Part shown: in pieces, positions 46,401 through 58,492 of the stretch
How positions within the stretch are numbered: position 1 is the stretch's first letter
Layout of the letters: each line of letters begins with the position of its first letter
NCBI GenBank assembly: GCA_019722365.1
Contig: JADFUC010000846.1
Coordinates: 434,001-498,000 of the forward strand
Reading direction: 5' to 3'
Source of the DNA: Lithospermum erythrorhizon
Taxonomy: Eukaryota; Streptophyta; Magnoliopsida; Boraginales; Boraginaceae
Length of the DNA: 64,000 nucleotides
The notes under the pieces: generated by a model
Seen by the model: only the letters and a program-made list of their open reading frames with translations
Database searches by the model: none
What the model was told of the DNA's origin: nothing
Made by a program: the position numbers and the translations under genes

Positions 46401-47188
46401 CTCTCATCAGTCATCCTGACGATCTCACCATTTGAAATGTGTCACCAATGTGCTAAAGGTTGCTAAAGGTTTCCCTTTTGGTTTCTCTTGTATAGGTTGG
46501 TGGCGGTGGCATTGTCAGAGATCCTCAAGTCCACAAAGAGGTATGCATTCTTCTATGGTGCTAACTCCACATTCATCGGGTGATGGGAGTTACATGTCAA
46601 GGCAGTTGTCGGGTTCCTGTAAACTGTTAACTTATCGATCTACTTGATGTTTGACAATCTTTGGCATATGAAATCTTTTATGAAAATATATATGTATCTG
46701 GTTATGATCAAGTCGTTTCAACTATCTAAAAAAGCATCTTTTACATTTTCCATGTTGCTTTCACTGATGGTCGTGGGGCCATATATCTTACTCCATCTAA
46801 AAAATAGTTGTTTATATTGTTGTATCCCTTCCTATCATATCTTAGATTAATCCTCTGATTCGATCACTTAATCTTATGTATCACTGTGATTGTAATATTT
46901 TTAATCTTATGTATCGCTGTGATTGTAATATTTGTATAGGTGCTTCAGAAGATCATAAATGGAATTCAAAATCATGGGTTTCAATGCAAAGGTTGGATTG
47001 AGTCTCCCATTAAGGGAGCTGAAGGTAATAAAGAATTTCTAGCATCCTTTACCAGAACAACAGTGCCGAATGCAGAAGGCTCCTCACTAACAGAAGATGC
47101 AATTGATTCTCTCATGCGAGAGAATTATATAGAGAAACAGCAAATGGAGAATGCCAGTCAAGCCGAGTCATCAAATCAAGAAGTATAA
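43438..47188 (+). CDS. TlyA/hemolysin-A-like rRNA 2'-O-methyltransferase (S4 + FtsJ-type)
   Basis: Nine exons (43438-43543, 44359-44440, 44884-44963, 45388-45490, 45589-45745, 45854-45982, 46128-46214, 46496-46540, 46940-47188) join in frame to 345 residues. The N-terminal ~60 residues are Ser/Lys-rich, suggesting organelle import. An S4-type RNA-binding part spans about 60-120 ([27 protein letters not shown]). The Rossmann methyltransferase part has KLEAAL (Lys128), the AdoMet loop [12 protein letters not shown] (146-156), LDLSFIS (Asp211), LIKPQFE (Lys239) and GGGGIVRD. These give the K-D-K set of FtsJ-type enzymes. Bacterial TlyA methylates 16S/23S rRNA ribose; despite the historic name it is not itself a lytic toxin. 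The plant protein probably modifies organellar rRNA (inference). An hAT element sits 128 bp upstream of the ATG. Confidence 0.88.
43732..43908 (+). mobile_element. Stowaway-type MITE, family 2, in intron 1 of the methyltransferase gene
   Basis: Ends GAAACGGAGGGAG followed by TA (43909-43910). Internally, four units of about 21 bp repeat (GGATTGTAAAAA-CTACATT type, about 43757-43850). Collinear with the reverse complement of 26283-26463. Confidence 0.65.
44030..44260 (+). repeat. Imperfect tandem repeat, unit about 76-79 bp, in intron 1 of the methyltransferase gene
   Basis: CTGAGTATAGATAAT-, CTGAGTGTAGATATT- and CTCAGTATAAATAAT-like starts occur near 44030, 44109 and 44184. Each of the first two is followed by a GTGTATCCAT-like and a GATAAGGGTT-like block. 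Confidence 0.65.
46868..46934 (+). repeat. 33-bp tandem duplication next to the last splice acceptor
   Basis: Two copies of TTAATCTTATGTATC.CTGT plus ATTGTAATATTT, one base different, end a few bases before the TTTGTATAG acceptor of exon 9 of the methyltransferase gene. Confidence 0.85.
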
Positions 47189-47496
47189 TTTACGAGATAG
47201 AATAGTAGAATGTGGTTGCAATTGTTTTTGTCATCATGTGATCAAAGTGAAAGAAAAGCATTGAGCTTAACATAAGCTACTATTACATATACAAATCAAC
47301 ATAAAAATTAATTGCAGTAGTGTATGTAATAAGGTCAATGTCAGAAGTAAACAATGTTCTCCCAGTTTTGTCAAAATGAAGGGGCTTATATTTTCTGCGT
47401 TTGCAGCTTCCTGGATTAGAGATTAATCACAGTGGTGTGCCATTGATCTATTCTATGTTGCATTGGTATCATATACAGAAGAACGAAACCGAATTA

Positions 47497-50400
47497 TCAT
47501 GATATTATTATTAAAGACTGGCTTTGACTATCTTCATGCCCAGTAAATTTACTCTGAAAGCTATTTACTTGATCTTCCATGCATGATTGGTAGGTCTGCA
47601 TTCCAGGGACCTTTTTGGCCATATCCAACCCTATATTCATCCAATTTCTTGCTGCCTCAATTTGTCCCAACCTTTTAGGTATAGCTGCACGATTCCACGC
47701 TGTCATAGCCAGCCATTTTGCTTCCTCAGTCGGATATTCCCCCTCCCTCAACCCTACCATGATTCTATAGGCGTGCTTGTATAAAACAATCACCGCATCT
47801 TCATCTGCATCGCCCTTATATATAGTGGCTATAGAGATTAGTTTCCTGATGACAAGAGCCACTTTTTTGAAATCAGGGGAAGGGGAAGATAGAAAGCTAG
47901 AGAGGCAGGTATTTAGAGCAAACGTGGCTACTTCAGGATTTATGAGTGGTCCTTGTGAGGCATCAAGACCAATTTGAAGAAGAAGCTGTGGATCACAAGA
48001 CTTTGAGCTTGCATAGTATTTGACCAAGGCAAGCTGTTGAGGGGCCATCTCACTGAACCTTGAATAAAGATCATAGGCACTCCATGTGTAAATAAACAAG
48101 AAATTGGGTTCTGTAGCAGAGTTCTGGAAATCATCATTCTGACTGCTCCATGTACTGGACATCAGTATCTGTTGTGGATCAGGCAAGGATATTAATACAA
48201 GTTACTCCCTCCACTTTAATTGACGTTTTCGTTTTTCCGTATCAAACTTTAATAATCAATTACTACCGTAGTATAAACTTCGAAATGGCCATACATAAGC
48301 AATATATGATGAAACAGAGTGAATTCAGTGATTTACCTTCCCTGCTCTGTCTAGTAAGTCAATAGCCTGCTTAGCTTCAGTTTCCAATAGCTTACCATTC
48401 TTTTGTTTTTCATCAGCTATAAGAGCAGATACAGATAATATCAGTGATTTACAGGTCATGATAGTGTTCCTTTCTGCTTCATTGTCAACATCAACACCGT
48501 AGAACTCTGATGCCAGTCTGAAGAACTCCGCTGATAATTCATACATCTGCTGCTTCCCAGTTTGTATTCCCAAATTCCACGTATTGAGTGCAAACCAGTT
48601 CCACTCGCGTTTGCCAACTTCACCTTTCCCAAAATATCGATCAGGTCCAAGCTCAGACAATCGAGCATGGGCACGTTTAAGACACTTGAGAATGTCAGAG
48701 TCATATCCAGGGTTTTGTGTGAGAATCGATACCAGAGTCCGAAAGACTACAACTTCAGTTGTTGGCATTGGTTTCCCAGATGAATAGAAGTTTAAGAGAC
48801 TGGTAAGGGCAGAAATTGAAACTGAAATTGCACGGCAAGAAACTGCTTCATGAGCCGCAAGTGAAAGGAAATTGGGCGTAAAATCAAGACAGCTTGACAT
48901 TGCTTGCACTTGAGCTACAGCACGGTCGAGCTCATTTCCTTGCAAGTAAATCTTGAACTGCAAAATAGAACACCTTGTAAGCTTTCTGCAAGAGTAATTA
49001 ATTGCATAATTTCAGTTTAAATTTCATATGCTGAGCTGCTAAATCTAAATACATGAGGACTCTCTTTATCGCTTTTTCCAAGTATGAGTCTCACAGATCA
49101 CAAAATCTCACAGATCCAAAGGATGGAACGATACAGGGAGAGATCTCACCTTGAGAAAGGAACAAGTTATGTTGGGTTCAAGCTGCAGAGTAGAAAGTGC
49201 AGCTTAATGAGATATTATAGCACTTGAAGCCTGAAGGGAACAAAACTTCAACAAATCCATCTGCTCTATACATACCTTCTCAGCCTCATCAATATATTCC
49301 CGAGCTCGATCAAGTTGAAGAAGGGCTAAGTAGCAAAGACAAAGGGACCTGTAGCCTTTAGCTCTTAGTATTCGACTCTCTATGTTTGCAGGAACATAAA
49401 GCATTGACTTCTCAAATAGCAAAGCACTGGTCTCATAATCCTTTGATCGAAAATGTTGTGCTCCACTGCAAATTAAAGATAAAGGTCCTATTTAAGATTT
49501 AAACGTTCTGATCAACTCTCTGTTGGCACAAGATAAGAGCACTCGTAAGATTGTTTGTGTTACGAATCCATGGGGAACACCATGGATTCTTCAAAATTTA
49601 CAACACTCAACTATACATTGTCTTATAAAGTTTTTCACAAAAGAGAGTATGGTCATAGGAGGCAAGAAGAAGTGAACAAAATATAACCCTCATAGGAAGT
49701 CTCGGGGTAACTTTCGGAGACTCTCAGGAAGCTCATAGACCTTAAAATGGATTGAATTTGCACAAAATATTGCACCAGATTAGGACAACAATGGAAACAC
49801 AGAGACTAAAGTAAGTATACCAAATTGAATAACAACAACAGAACTTAACCTCACATAAATTGATTTCTCTCGATTTTTTCTGCGATTCTTAGATGGCAAA
49901 CATACCCATGTACCTTGGTTGTGGTATGAAAGAAATGCAACACATACAAACATTGTTTTAATGATAAACATATCGACTTAGACAATAAGTTTCGTGAAGT
50001 TACCATGTCCATAGAAGAGCATGCATTGCAGACCTCTCCTTTGCAGGTCCCTCGCCAGCAAAAAGATCGACCACCCTCTCATCCGAAACAAGCTCAGCCA
50101 CGACCTTAGCCCTCACCTTCGTAGCCTCACCACCACCTCCCTCACCGATCACCCTATTAACTAACCTAATTGTCGAACCAGCACTCACATGGCACCTCCC
50201 CAACAGCCCGAGAAACACTTCTTTCGCAGTCTCGGCCCCAGCTGCACCCGCAGCTTGGAAATAACTCTCAACCGCAGACACCCAAACAGCCTCCGGTACC
50301 CCCTTATCCACAACCATCCCTCTCAACTCCTTCTCGGCTTCCACGTATTTCCCTAATCCCAACCACGCCTTCATCGACAACACACTCAAACTCGGATGCT

Positions 50401-51287
50401 TGTCTCCACCACATTCCCTCAAAACCTTCACACACTTCAACACACTATCAAACTCATCGCGCTGCAAATGCAACGCCCCGATAAACCTCAAAACCTTCGA
50501 CCTCAACTCCTTCAACGCCAACGTTTCATCAGTCCTTTTCACAATCCTCAACCCCTTTTCGCTCAATTCCAACGCCTCATTAAACAACTTCAACGCCTCA
50601 TTAACTCCCGAAACCTCGTTATTCGACAATAACTCCTTCCCAAACGACAAATACTGATTCGCCAACACTCTACACCTCTCACCACTCCCAAACAACACAT
50701 TTTTCGACCGATTCAACAAAATAACCGCCAAATTCCTATCCGAACTCTCCCACGCAGTCCTCGATCGGGCGATATTCAAATCCAATAACAACTTCTGCTC
50801 ATCAATATCTACAACCAAATTAACCTCAATTTTCGAAATCAAATCCGTAGCCTTCTCAAAACAACTACTCGCGTTTTCAAAATTCCTTAAATCATGAAAT
50901 AAAACCCCCGCTTTATACAAAAAAGCTGCTATTTTGAGTTTCGGAGAGGGAATTCCTTCGACATCTTGAGCTATAAGGAGAAGCTCCGCCGCGAAAAGGC
51001 GGAGGTTAGCGTGGTCGTCGTTCACTTTGGTGGAGGTATTGGAAAAGTCAACGCACGTGTTCCATAAGCGGTAGGAGAGTTTCCAGATTTGGATTTTGAG
51101 GGGGTTTTGGAGGGGGGAGAGGTGGGTTAGGGAGGCGAGGGAGGCGGAGGGTGGTGGCGAGAGAGGAGGAAGGGGGTGTTTGGGGGTGTTTTCGAGGTGT
51201 TTAATTGTCGATTCGATCTCGGATAGGGGGAGGGGTGGTGAGGGGTCGGGTGGCTGTGGTAGTCCGTGAGACCTCCGCGATTCGCAT
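47497..51287 (-). CDS. ZIP4: Meiotic TPR protein ZIP4/SPO22 (frame disrupted near the start)
   Basis: Five exons: 51287-50004, 49465-49276, 49182-49150, 48957-48337 and 48168-47497, about 932 residues, close to the Arabidopsis protein (about 936). Conserved blocks include [90 protein letters not shown] and [33 protein letters not shown]4 is a ZMM protein: TPR helices scaffold the complex that promotes class I crossovers on meiotic chromosomes. The start ATG at 51287 (MRIAEVS, as in relatives) is in a different frame from the body of exon 1. The summed exon length is 2800 nt, one more than a multiple of three. The main frame has no ATG between an upstream TAA (51347-51349) and the conserved body. 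Confidence 0.85.
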
Positions 51288-52242
51288 TTTTGGCGGGAAA
51301 AATGCGGAGAGTTTTTGGCGGGAAGATTTTGAATTTGAATTAGAGGTTATATATGGCTTATATTAGTGTTTGGAATGTGATTTGTATGACCGAAGCGGCT
51401 CGACTCGATTTAGATTAAATCTAATTTAAAGATGTTTATACTGGAATCTCGATATTTGAATAATACTCGCTCTATTTTAATTTGTATTTCCTTCAATCTA
51501 AAAAACGATCACGTTTCAAGATATCGAAAGTGCCTTTGATCATTAGTTATCTTTAAACTATATTTTCAAAAATTATATAAAAATAATATTATAAAACTAT
51601 TTTCAAAAACGAATCTGATTATACAAGTTTTATATTTATTATATAATAAATACTCAATAATCGATAACAAAGCCACCGACGCGCTGATTTATCAATTATT
51701 TTCGATTGAAAGCGAGTAGTCAGAACATACTACCACGTTCTACTTATTCAAATCGTATAACGTTTTGGTATTCCAAGGCAGTTTTAGCCTCTCCAAAGGT
51801 ATCGTACTTTGTGATTTTCTTTTCATAATTTTTGTATTTTTTGCACCGATTCTCAAATATTTGATACATTTTTTATGTTTAATTCAAATCATTTTAAACC
51901 GTGTAAAACTACACTCATTTAATTTTTTTTACTCAATATTTTTATTTTTCATGGAGGCTTTATCACAAATAAATCTTTTTAAATATAATATAAAAAAGTT
52001 ACAATAAAATACTTATCCATGTAGAGATACTATAATTTTAATCGGTGATGTCCATGTAGATAAAAATACACTTGAACAATTTAATGTTCACGACTAAATA
52101 TATCGATGAATTGACTATTAATATCAGATCATCGAATTATTTGGTTAATACATGTCAAGTTACATCGTACGATTTAAAAAGATAATTTATATTTTCAGGA
52201 TCCCAATATATAAAATTCATATACGCATGGAATTAAATAAAT

Positions 52243-52379
<137 letters not shown>

Positions 52380-52467
52380 TTCTACTCAAAATATATGGTT
52401 ATTTAATAAACCTATTATAATAATAATAACAATAGTTCAACATAATAAATAATAATTTTGCAAAAAA

Positions 52468-53230
52468 TCATATGATTATTTAACTAATACCATTATAGCA
52501 ATAATAATAATAATAAAGTTAATAGTTCTACGTAAAACATATTAGTATTATTTAACGAACACATATCAAAATGACATACGACGAGAAAATCATATCGATT
52601 TAAAGCGAAAGAATAAATTAATAATATATAATATATTATGCATATTCTTTGAATCAATCATGAAAGTTATACATGCAAAAATTGAACAAAATAATTCTAC
52701 AAAAACATAATAATAATAATCTCTATGAAAATATATGATTATTTAACTACATCTATTATAATAATAATAACAATAGCTTCTACTTAAAACATATTACTAC
52801 CTCCGTTTTTTTATATTTGTCGCTTTTTTAGGCTAAATTTTGTTTTAAAATAATTGTCGCTTTTAAGATAATAAATCGTGATTTTACATTTTCAACGCAC
52901 TTTACTACTTTTCTCTTTAATTATTAACCAACCAACGATCTGGGGCTTCAATTTATTGGCTATTCTATATTTTCAACGCTCTTTTTACTACTTTTTCTTT
53001 TCCTTAATTCATGCTAAACGGCTAAAACGACAAAAAAAAAATGAAGGGAGTATTATTTAACTAACACAAATCAAGTTAAAGATCAAAACGACATATAATA
53101 AAGAAAATCATACCGACGTAAATAGAAGTAATAAATTAATAATATATAATATATTTAACGCATTACCTCTGCCGAATCAATAACGAAAGCTATACACGCC
53201 AATTAAACAAAAATAATCAGATTATTCAAC
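52468..53230 (+). repeat. 263-bp tandem duplication, second copy interrupted by a MITE
   Basis: Copy 1 spans about 52468-52730 and copy 2 about 52731-53230. Shared blocks are ATATGATTATTTAACTA, TAAAACATATTA, TATTTAAC.AACACA, GAAAATCATA.CGA and AATAAATTAATAATATATAA. Copy 2 contains the element at 52797-53050 between TAAAACATATTA and TTATTTAAC. Confidence 0.75.
52797..53050 (+). mobile_element. Stowaway-type MITE, family 1, complete, TA target duplication
   Basis: 254 bp flanked by TA on both sides (52795-52796 and 53051-53052). The left end is CTACCTCCGTTTTTTTATAT and the right end, reverse-complemented, is CTCCCTTCATTTTTTTTTTG, both leading into TTTGTCG or TTGTCG. The interior has CAACCAACGA and CTAAAACGAC shared with the copies at 42311 and 61326. 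Confidence 0.85.
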
Positions 53231-54430
53231 GATACCTTTGAATCAAGAACATTTACTCGTAGATAAATAAAAACAAAGCTTAATTTTAGCCGGGTATACA
53301 AGCAAAGATAATTATAAATTATATATATGTCAAATGTATACGACGTGGTCATCCTCAAACTGCGGTCATTTATTCCATTCCTTAACTGAGCAATCTTACG
53401 TGATACGCAAAGATAATAAAGTATCGCTTTAATATTTAGTACTAAGTCTGTTTTTTATTCGACAAAGCTAGATATCGAAAGGAACTGACCATTAATTACT
53501 AATTACTTATTATTTTCTTATAATTTTTGAACATTTAGTTTTAGAATAATTGATGGGCCAAAGTTCCACTGGAGCATACGAAAACGCTAAATAAAAAAAA
53601 AAAAAAAAAAAAACTATGAGTGTAGTTAATTACTATTAACTCCTAACTTTGCGATTTTATAGGCTGCGAATTTAATAATTAATAATGTGAAAAAGTAAAA
53701 AACACAACTCTCATTCATACTTTTATATATGTTAATAATTTTCAATGCATTCTTAAACTTACACATCATGCATAAGTACATGTTTTTTCAATCAGTTGTA
53801 GGTTAAATGTGCATAGTTTTTGCTTTTTTAGATCAGGTGAAATAGCTAGAAAGTATATAAAAAAAGTTTTAAAAGAGTATTAAATTAAAGGAAAATGACA
53901 CCAAATGTCAGTAAGTTTCTTAAGCTTCTATGTTAAATCACACATCTAGACATCAATACTTTTAATTAACAGGTCTGAAAAACAAGATTTACAGCAAAAC
54001 TCAACAATGGAGTGACGAAGCTTGGGATGTTAAGTCACATTAATGATCAAGTAGGATATCTTTTAAACTAGGGCGATCAAACATATAATTTTAACAAATA
54101 TTAATGATGTTTAATATCATCTATCTTAAATCGAAGTTACGTGCCAACTAATGATAGAATGTGCACATGATAATTTATCGCTCTAAAATGACGCAAGTTT
54201 TCGATATTAAAAGACCAGAGAGAACGAGGAAGAGATGCTAATATCTCATACTAACCAGGAACAGTTATATAATTAACGATAACAGTATCAGCTTTTACAA
54301 CAACTAGAATTAACAAGACTAGGTTTGTCCTTGAGAAACATTAAGTATCCATAAGATGCGATATTAAACAAACTTCAAGGGTCAACACTTCATAGTTAAA
54401 GGATGATTAGACATTAGTCACCCCTACTTA

Positions 54431-56653
54431 TTAGTGAAGGAAAGGAGCCTGATACTGGAAGCCATTTCCAAAGAAGTTGGCATGACCAGGAGCGGGGCTG
54501 TAAGCGATGGTACCCATAACCGAGGGCATGTGGTTGTCAACTGGTCCCGGGTAACAGTAGGGCCTCTCGTACACGTACTGAGGATACCTGTCGGTCATTC
54601 TACTGTAGAAGTTTTTGTCAGTAGCGGCATTTGTGGGGCGCTGTGGCCCGTACCCTGCTCCATTGGCTCGAGGTCTTTTGGATTGAGGTTTTGAAACTTC
54701 TGTTGCCCTTTTCTTATCGGCCTTTGCCTTCTCCAGCTGGAGAATCCGCTTTTGGAGCGGTTCCAAGGGATACTGCCCCTCAAGCTTGTGGTCTTCAATG
54801 CACTTAATCACAGCCTTTAAAGCAGTCAGCTCTTTGTCATTGACATCGCTCTGAAACATATGAATGTTCGATCAATAACATAAATAAAATGCCAAAAAAA
54901 TTGAAACTAAGAAATATTGTTGAAGCTTGTATCTGGATAGAAATGCTTCCAACAAATTCGGGCAAACATATTATCAGGGGATTACACCTAACAACATCAC
55001 CAAGAGTCCAATATTGAGTTGATATCCGCACCACATAAAAAATAAAGAACAATTTGATTGGTTATGAAATTTGTATGTGTATCAGCCAATAGCCATACTT
55101 ATTGCACCTCAAATCACACAGAAAAATGAAGAACCAACCTGTATATTAGAAGATATATTGCCAGCTTTTAGAGGTGACGAGACTTTCTTGGCCTCAACCA
55201 AGTATGACTTAAGGAGTGAAACAGGCGAAAACTGCTCTGTAAGGTCAAAAGCAATTACTAGGTTAACAGCATCAATTTGGCGCCCATTATTCACCAGTAC
55301 ACCAATAACACCTGCCAAGAAGCAAATCCGATCAAATAAAGAACTCTATCTGTAATATTTCTTTTCAGGCATATCATATTAATACCGAAGGAATGAGGGC
55401 AAAAGACAAACAGGTTACAGCATTGGGATCAAATGACCTAGTTTCTTTCCACCAGCAAGCACATGAGCATACTTGGTATTCAAAAGTTTCTCAACAAGAA
55501 AACAGAAGCATTGCTTGGCTGTAAATAACCTAGTAATTAACCTAGTAATAAACAGAAGCAAGCACAGAAGCATTGCTTGGCTGTAAATAACCTAGAGAAA
55601 CTAACCTGGCATTTTGTCTGTCAGTCCAAGTGAACGACAAAGGTCAGCTGTTTGTCTGCGGCGGGAAACCATAGGAATCAGCTTGGACAAAATTTCCTGG
55701 TCAAAATCAGAATCAATGCCAAAAGTAGCAAGAAGCTGAAGGAATGCATGAGCCTCCAATGAGTTCCCATTGCCAGCATCAACATCAAGTTCATCCAGCA
55801 TTGGTTTCCACTCTTCTGCAATGGCTTTTGCTCGTTCCTTTACACTTTCTGAGATAATACCAGAAAGGGATTCCTGATCTAGGTGAGTCAAGAACGAATC
55901 AAGGCACTCCATCAGCATGATACAGGACCGGCGAAGACCTAACAGGATTGAATCTTTCTTGGCATCGGAAATTGACACATCAGACCGGTAGAAACCTTTA
56001 AGTGAGTCCAGAATCAGAGAACCAGGATCATTTGCAGCCCTTAATGCAATTGGAATCTCCTCCCTTAGAGTAGCAAGGTCCTTACGGTTTTCTGATACAA
56101 ATTTATGAAGACCTTCTGCATCCATCTGCTGACATAATTTGATAAGTTCCGCGTAAGTCTTCACTTCAACAATTCTGCTTTCGGATACCTTGCCAATATC
56201 CTCAACGCTACTTTCGGTAGCCATTGCATCAGGTATTTTGGCCTCTACTACTTCAGACCCTTCTTCCTTTGTATCAATACCAACAGGTTCCACAGGAGAC
56301 GAGGTCTTGCTTTCCTCCAAAGCAACAGATATGGCAGATACTGCAGCATCTCTCTTCCTCTGCAGCCTCTCCAATGAAGCCCGCTCCTTAGCCAGAACAG
56401 CTTCTTCACGCTTCTCGAGAAGCTCTTTTGATTGTACTATCTTCGTCTCAAACTCTTTTTCCTGGTCTTCCAGCTCAGTGAATCGCCTCTTCAGGGACTT
56501 CTCAAGACCATGAAAGTGTTCCTCAAGTTGCTTCCATTTCATGTTGAGAGTGACGGCTCGGTGACTTTCAAGCTCAGCAAATGCCTTCTGAAGTAGTTGA
56601 ATCTTGGACGATGTTGAGTCCATGAGTGCGGCAACTGATTGCGCGTTCTCCAT
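54431..56653 (-). CDS. FRL3: FRIGIDA-like protein (FRL3-type)
   Basis: Three coding exons (56653-55606, 55311-55139, 54850-54431) join in frame to 546 residues. Residues about 10-115 form a coiled coil (repeated ELE, KSLKRRFTELEDQEKEFE, LEKREEAVL). An acidic linker follows, then the Frigida domain at about 160-450 (LIKLCQQMDAEGLHKFVSENRKDL, ILDSLKGFYRSD, CIMLMECLDSFL, EAHAFLQLLATFGI). A basic stretch (KADKKRATEVSKPQSKRPR) looks like a nuclear signal, and the C-terminus is Pro/Tyr-rich. FRIGIDA-family proteins act in the nucleus; FRI and FRL1/2 raise FLC expression to delay flowering, while FRL3-type members are widespread in species without FLC control and their role is less clear. The start is supported by the family N-terminus and an in-frame ATG just after a 5'-UTR intron acceptor. 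Confidence 0.88.
55502..55595 (-). repeat. 32-bp direct duplication in intron 1 of the FRIGIDA-like gene
   Basis: ACAGAAGCATTGCTTGGCTG plus twelve more identical bases occur at 55502-55533 and again at 55564-55595. The copies are identical, so the duplication is recent. Confidence 0.9.
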
Positions 56654-56674
56654 TGCATAGACACAGTAGAGAAA

Positions 56675-57828
56675 CTACAAAACCAGAAAGTGAAAATAGG
56701 ACATCATACACAGTAAGTTTCCTTCCTGCAAACTACAACTTCTCTTCATTAACCATAATGATTCTGAATTACACTAGCAAGTAGTTATAGGAAATAAGAT
56801 CTCAGAAAGCAACAACCTGAATACAAAAAAATATAGGGGGGTCTTTTCAAATCCTTATTCCATTCTTTATCCAAAATCTCTGAAGTCTGAACAAATGTAC
56901 TCCAATTATTTCTACAGGACTCTATAAAATTCCAATAAGCACATACAAAAATGCCTCTACACTACATCAAATTCTACAACCAAGCAAACACAGACTCCTC
57001 GAGTCCTCGGTCAAAATGATGAACACAAAATGATATTCAAACCCTAAAGGGTCTTAAGTTATAGGCTAAAACTAGTAATTTCATGTAAAGAAGGTTAAGA
57101 GACATCTAAATGTCAACTAAACATACCATGTAAAACAATCTACCTTAGAACATGAAATTGACATCAAAATTCACAGCAGAGAGTAAATCTAAAGCTGAAA
57201 AATGTGAATCTAAGATTTCACCTACTCTATAAAAAATTATATAGATAAATTTATAAGAATTATGAGCAAGCTAAGCATATAAGCCCAAAGAAGTAAAAAA
57301 AGATTATCCACCTAGATTCAAGTATGATATGCTCCTACTATTACCAGATTATGCAGCTTAGATCTACAACCAAACTGTCAATAAACTAAATAATTAACTA
57401 TGATTAAGTGATTACGAAGACAAATGAAGCAGCTTACAACTCCAACTAACAAAACCCAAGTATTTTTAATTTTTTTTAAAATATATTGGAAATTTATACA
57501 CAAAAGCAAACAAAAAACAGAAATACCAACTACTAAAAAAATTAATTTTTAATAAAAAACGGTACTTGTGGAGACAAATGAAGCAGCTTACAAACCCATC
57601 TAATAAAAAAAACAAATTTTGAAATTTATACACAAAAGCAAACAAAAAAAAAATACCAACTACTAAAAAAAAAATTTAATTAAAAAATGGTACTTGTGTA
57701 GTCAAATGAATCATCCTACAACCCCAACTAACAAAAAAAAATCTTTTTAATAAAAAAAAAACAAATTTGGAAATTTATAAATAAAACCAAATAAAAACCA
57801 AAGTAGAGTAGAGTTGAAAAAAACTTAC
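56675..57828 (-). other. Predicted 5'-UTR intron of the FRIGIDA-like gene, with a triplicated segment
   Basis: On the minus strand a TTCA|GTAAGTTT donor at 57828 and a TTTTGTAG acceptor ending at 56675 frame a ~1.15 kb intron 21 bp before the start codon. It contains three tandem copies of a 128-154 bp unit starting near 57419, 57573 and 57701. Shared words are CAAATGAAGCAGCTTAC, GGAAATTTATA, AAGCAAACAAAA and ATACCAACTACTAAAAAAA. Confidence 0.6.
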
Positions 57829-57949
57829 TGAATTAAGGAGGGGTGGTTCCAGGTGGAAGGTTAAGAGTGGAAGCAGAGAATCAACCCATTCTTCATTTCA
57901 GTTTAATTTCTTCTGTTCTTTTGTTGTGTAGTTCTTTCAGAGAATGTTT

Positions 57950-58003
57950 TTGGAGAGAGAGAGAGTAAAGTAATGTGTGAGTGTGTGTGAGAGAGAGAGG
58001 GGG
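57950..58003 (-). promoter_or_regulatory. CT-rich (GA-repeat) core promoter / leader of the FRIGIDA-like gene
   Basis: GAGAGAGAGA and GTGTGTGTGAGAGAGAGAG runs read as CT-rich sequence on the gene's strand, just upstream of the presumed 5'-UTR exon. CT-rich patches are common in plant core promoters and leaders. Confidence 0.4.
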
Positions 58004-58422
58004 GAATTAGGACATAGAAAGAGAAAGACAATGTCTGACATAGACCACACAAACATACGCACTAAAGTACGACTACTCAGACCACCACTCTCGTTGCTTC
58101 CTTTTCTTTCTTTTTTCTTTTTTTGGGGCTTGCTTTTATCTGGTGGCATTGTTTTTTTCTTTCAATTGTTTGGGTCACTCTTGAGGCTAGTATTGGTAAA
58201 TTGGTGATTTCTATTATCCGACATATCTTAAGTTAAAAAATTAATAAGTTGTTGTGGTATGTCAGTATTTTTTTTATGGGATGAGTTCAACTTTCAAGTA
58301 CATGAATAGCGTAGAATATTTGAGTTTAGGATTTCAATTTTTTTTAAGGTAAATTGACGATTCCTGGAGTAGAGTACTAGGATCTAGTTGGTGATTAATT
58401 GAGTTATTGTTCTACCAAATTA

Positions 58423-58492
58423 ATTTAAGTGTGTGTAGAATTTGAGTTGAATCGATCATTTAAGTGTGTGTAGAATTTGAGTTGAATCGATC
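58423..58492 (+). repeat. 35-bp perfect tandem duplication
   Basis: ATTTAAGTGTGTGTAGAATT plus fifteen more identical bases are repeated head to tail at 58423 and 58458. Confidence 0.9.

Noticed and set aside
43438..47188. Interpretation of the hemolysin-like protein as a toxin
   Set aside because: The S4 and FtsJ methyltransferase motifs show an rRNA-modifying enzyme; the name is historical.
50170..50657. Three overlapping plus-strand frames of 78-104 codons
   Set aside because: Shadows of ZIP4 exon 1, which is well conserved on the minus strand.
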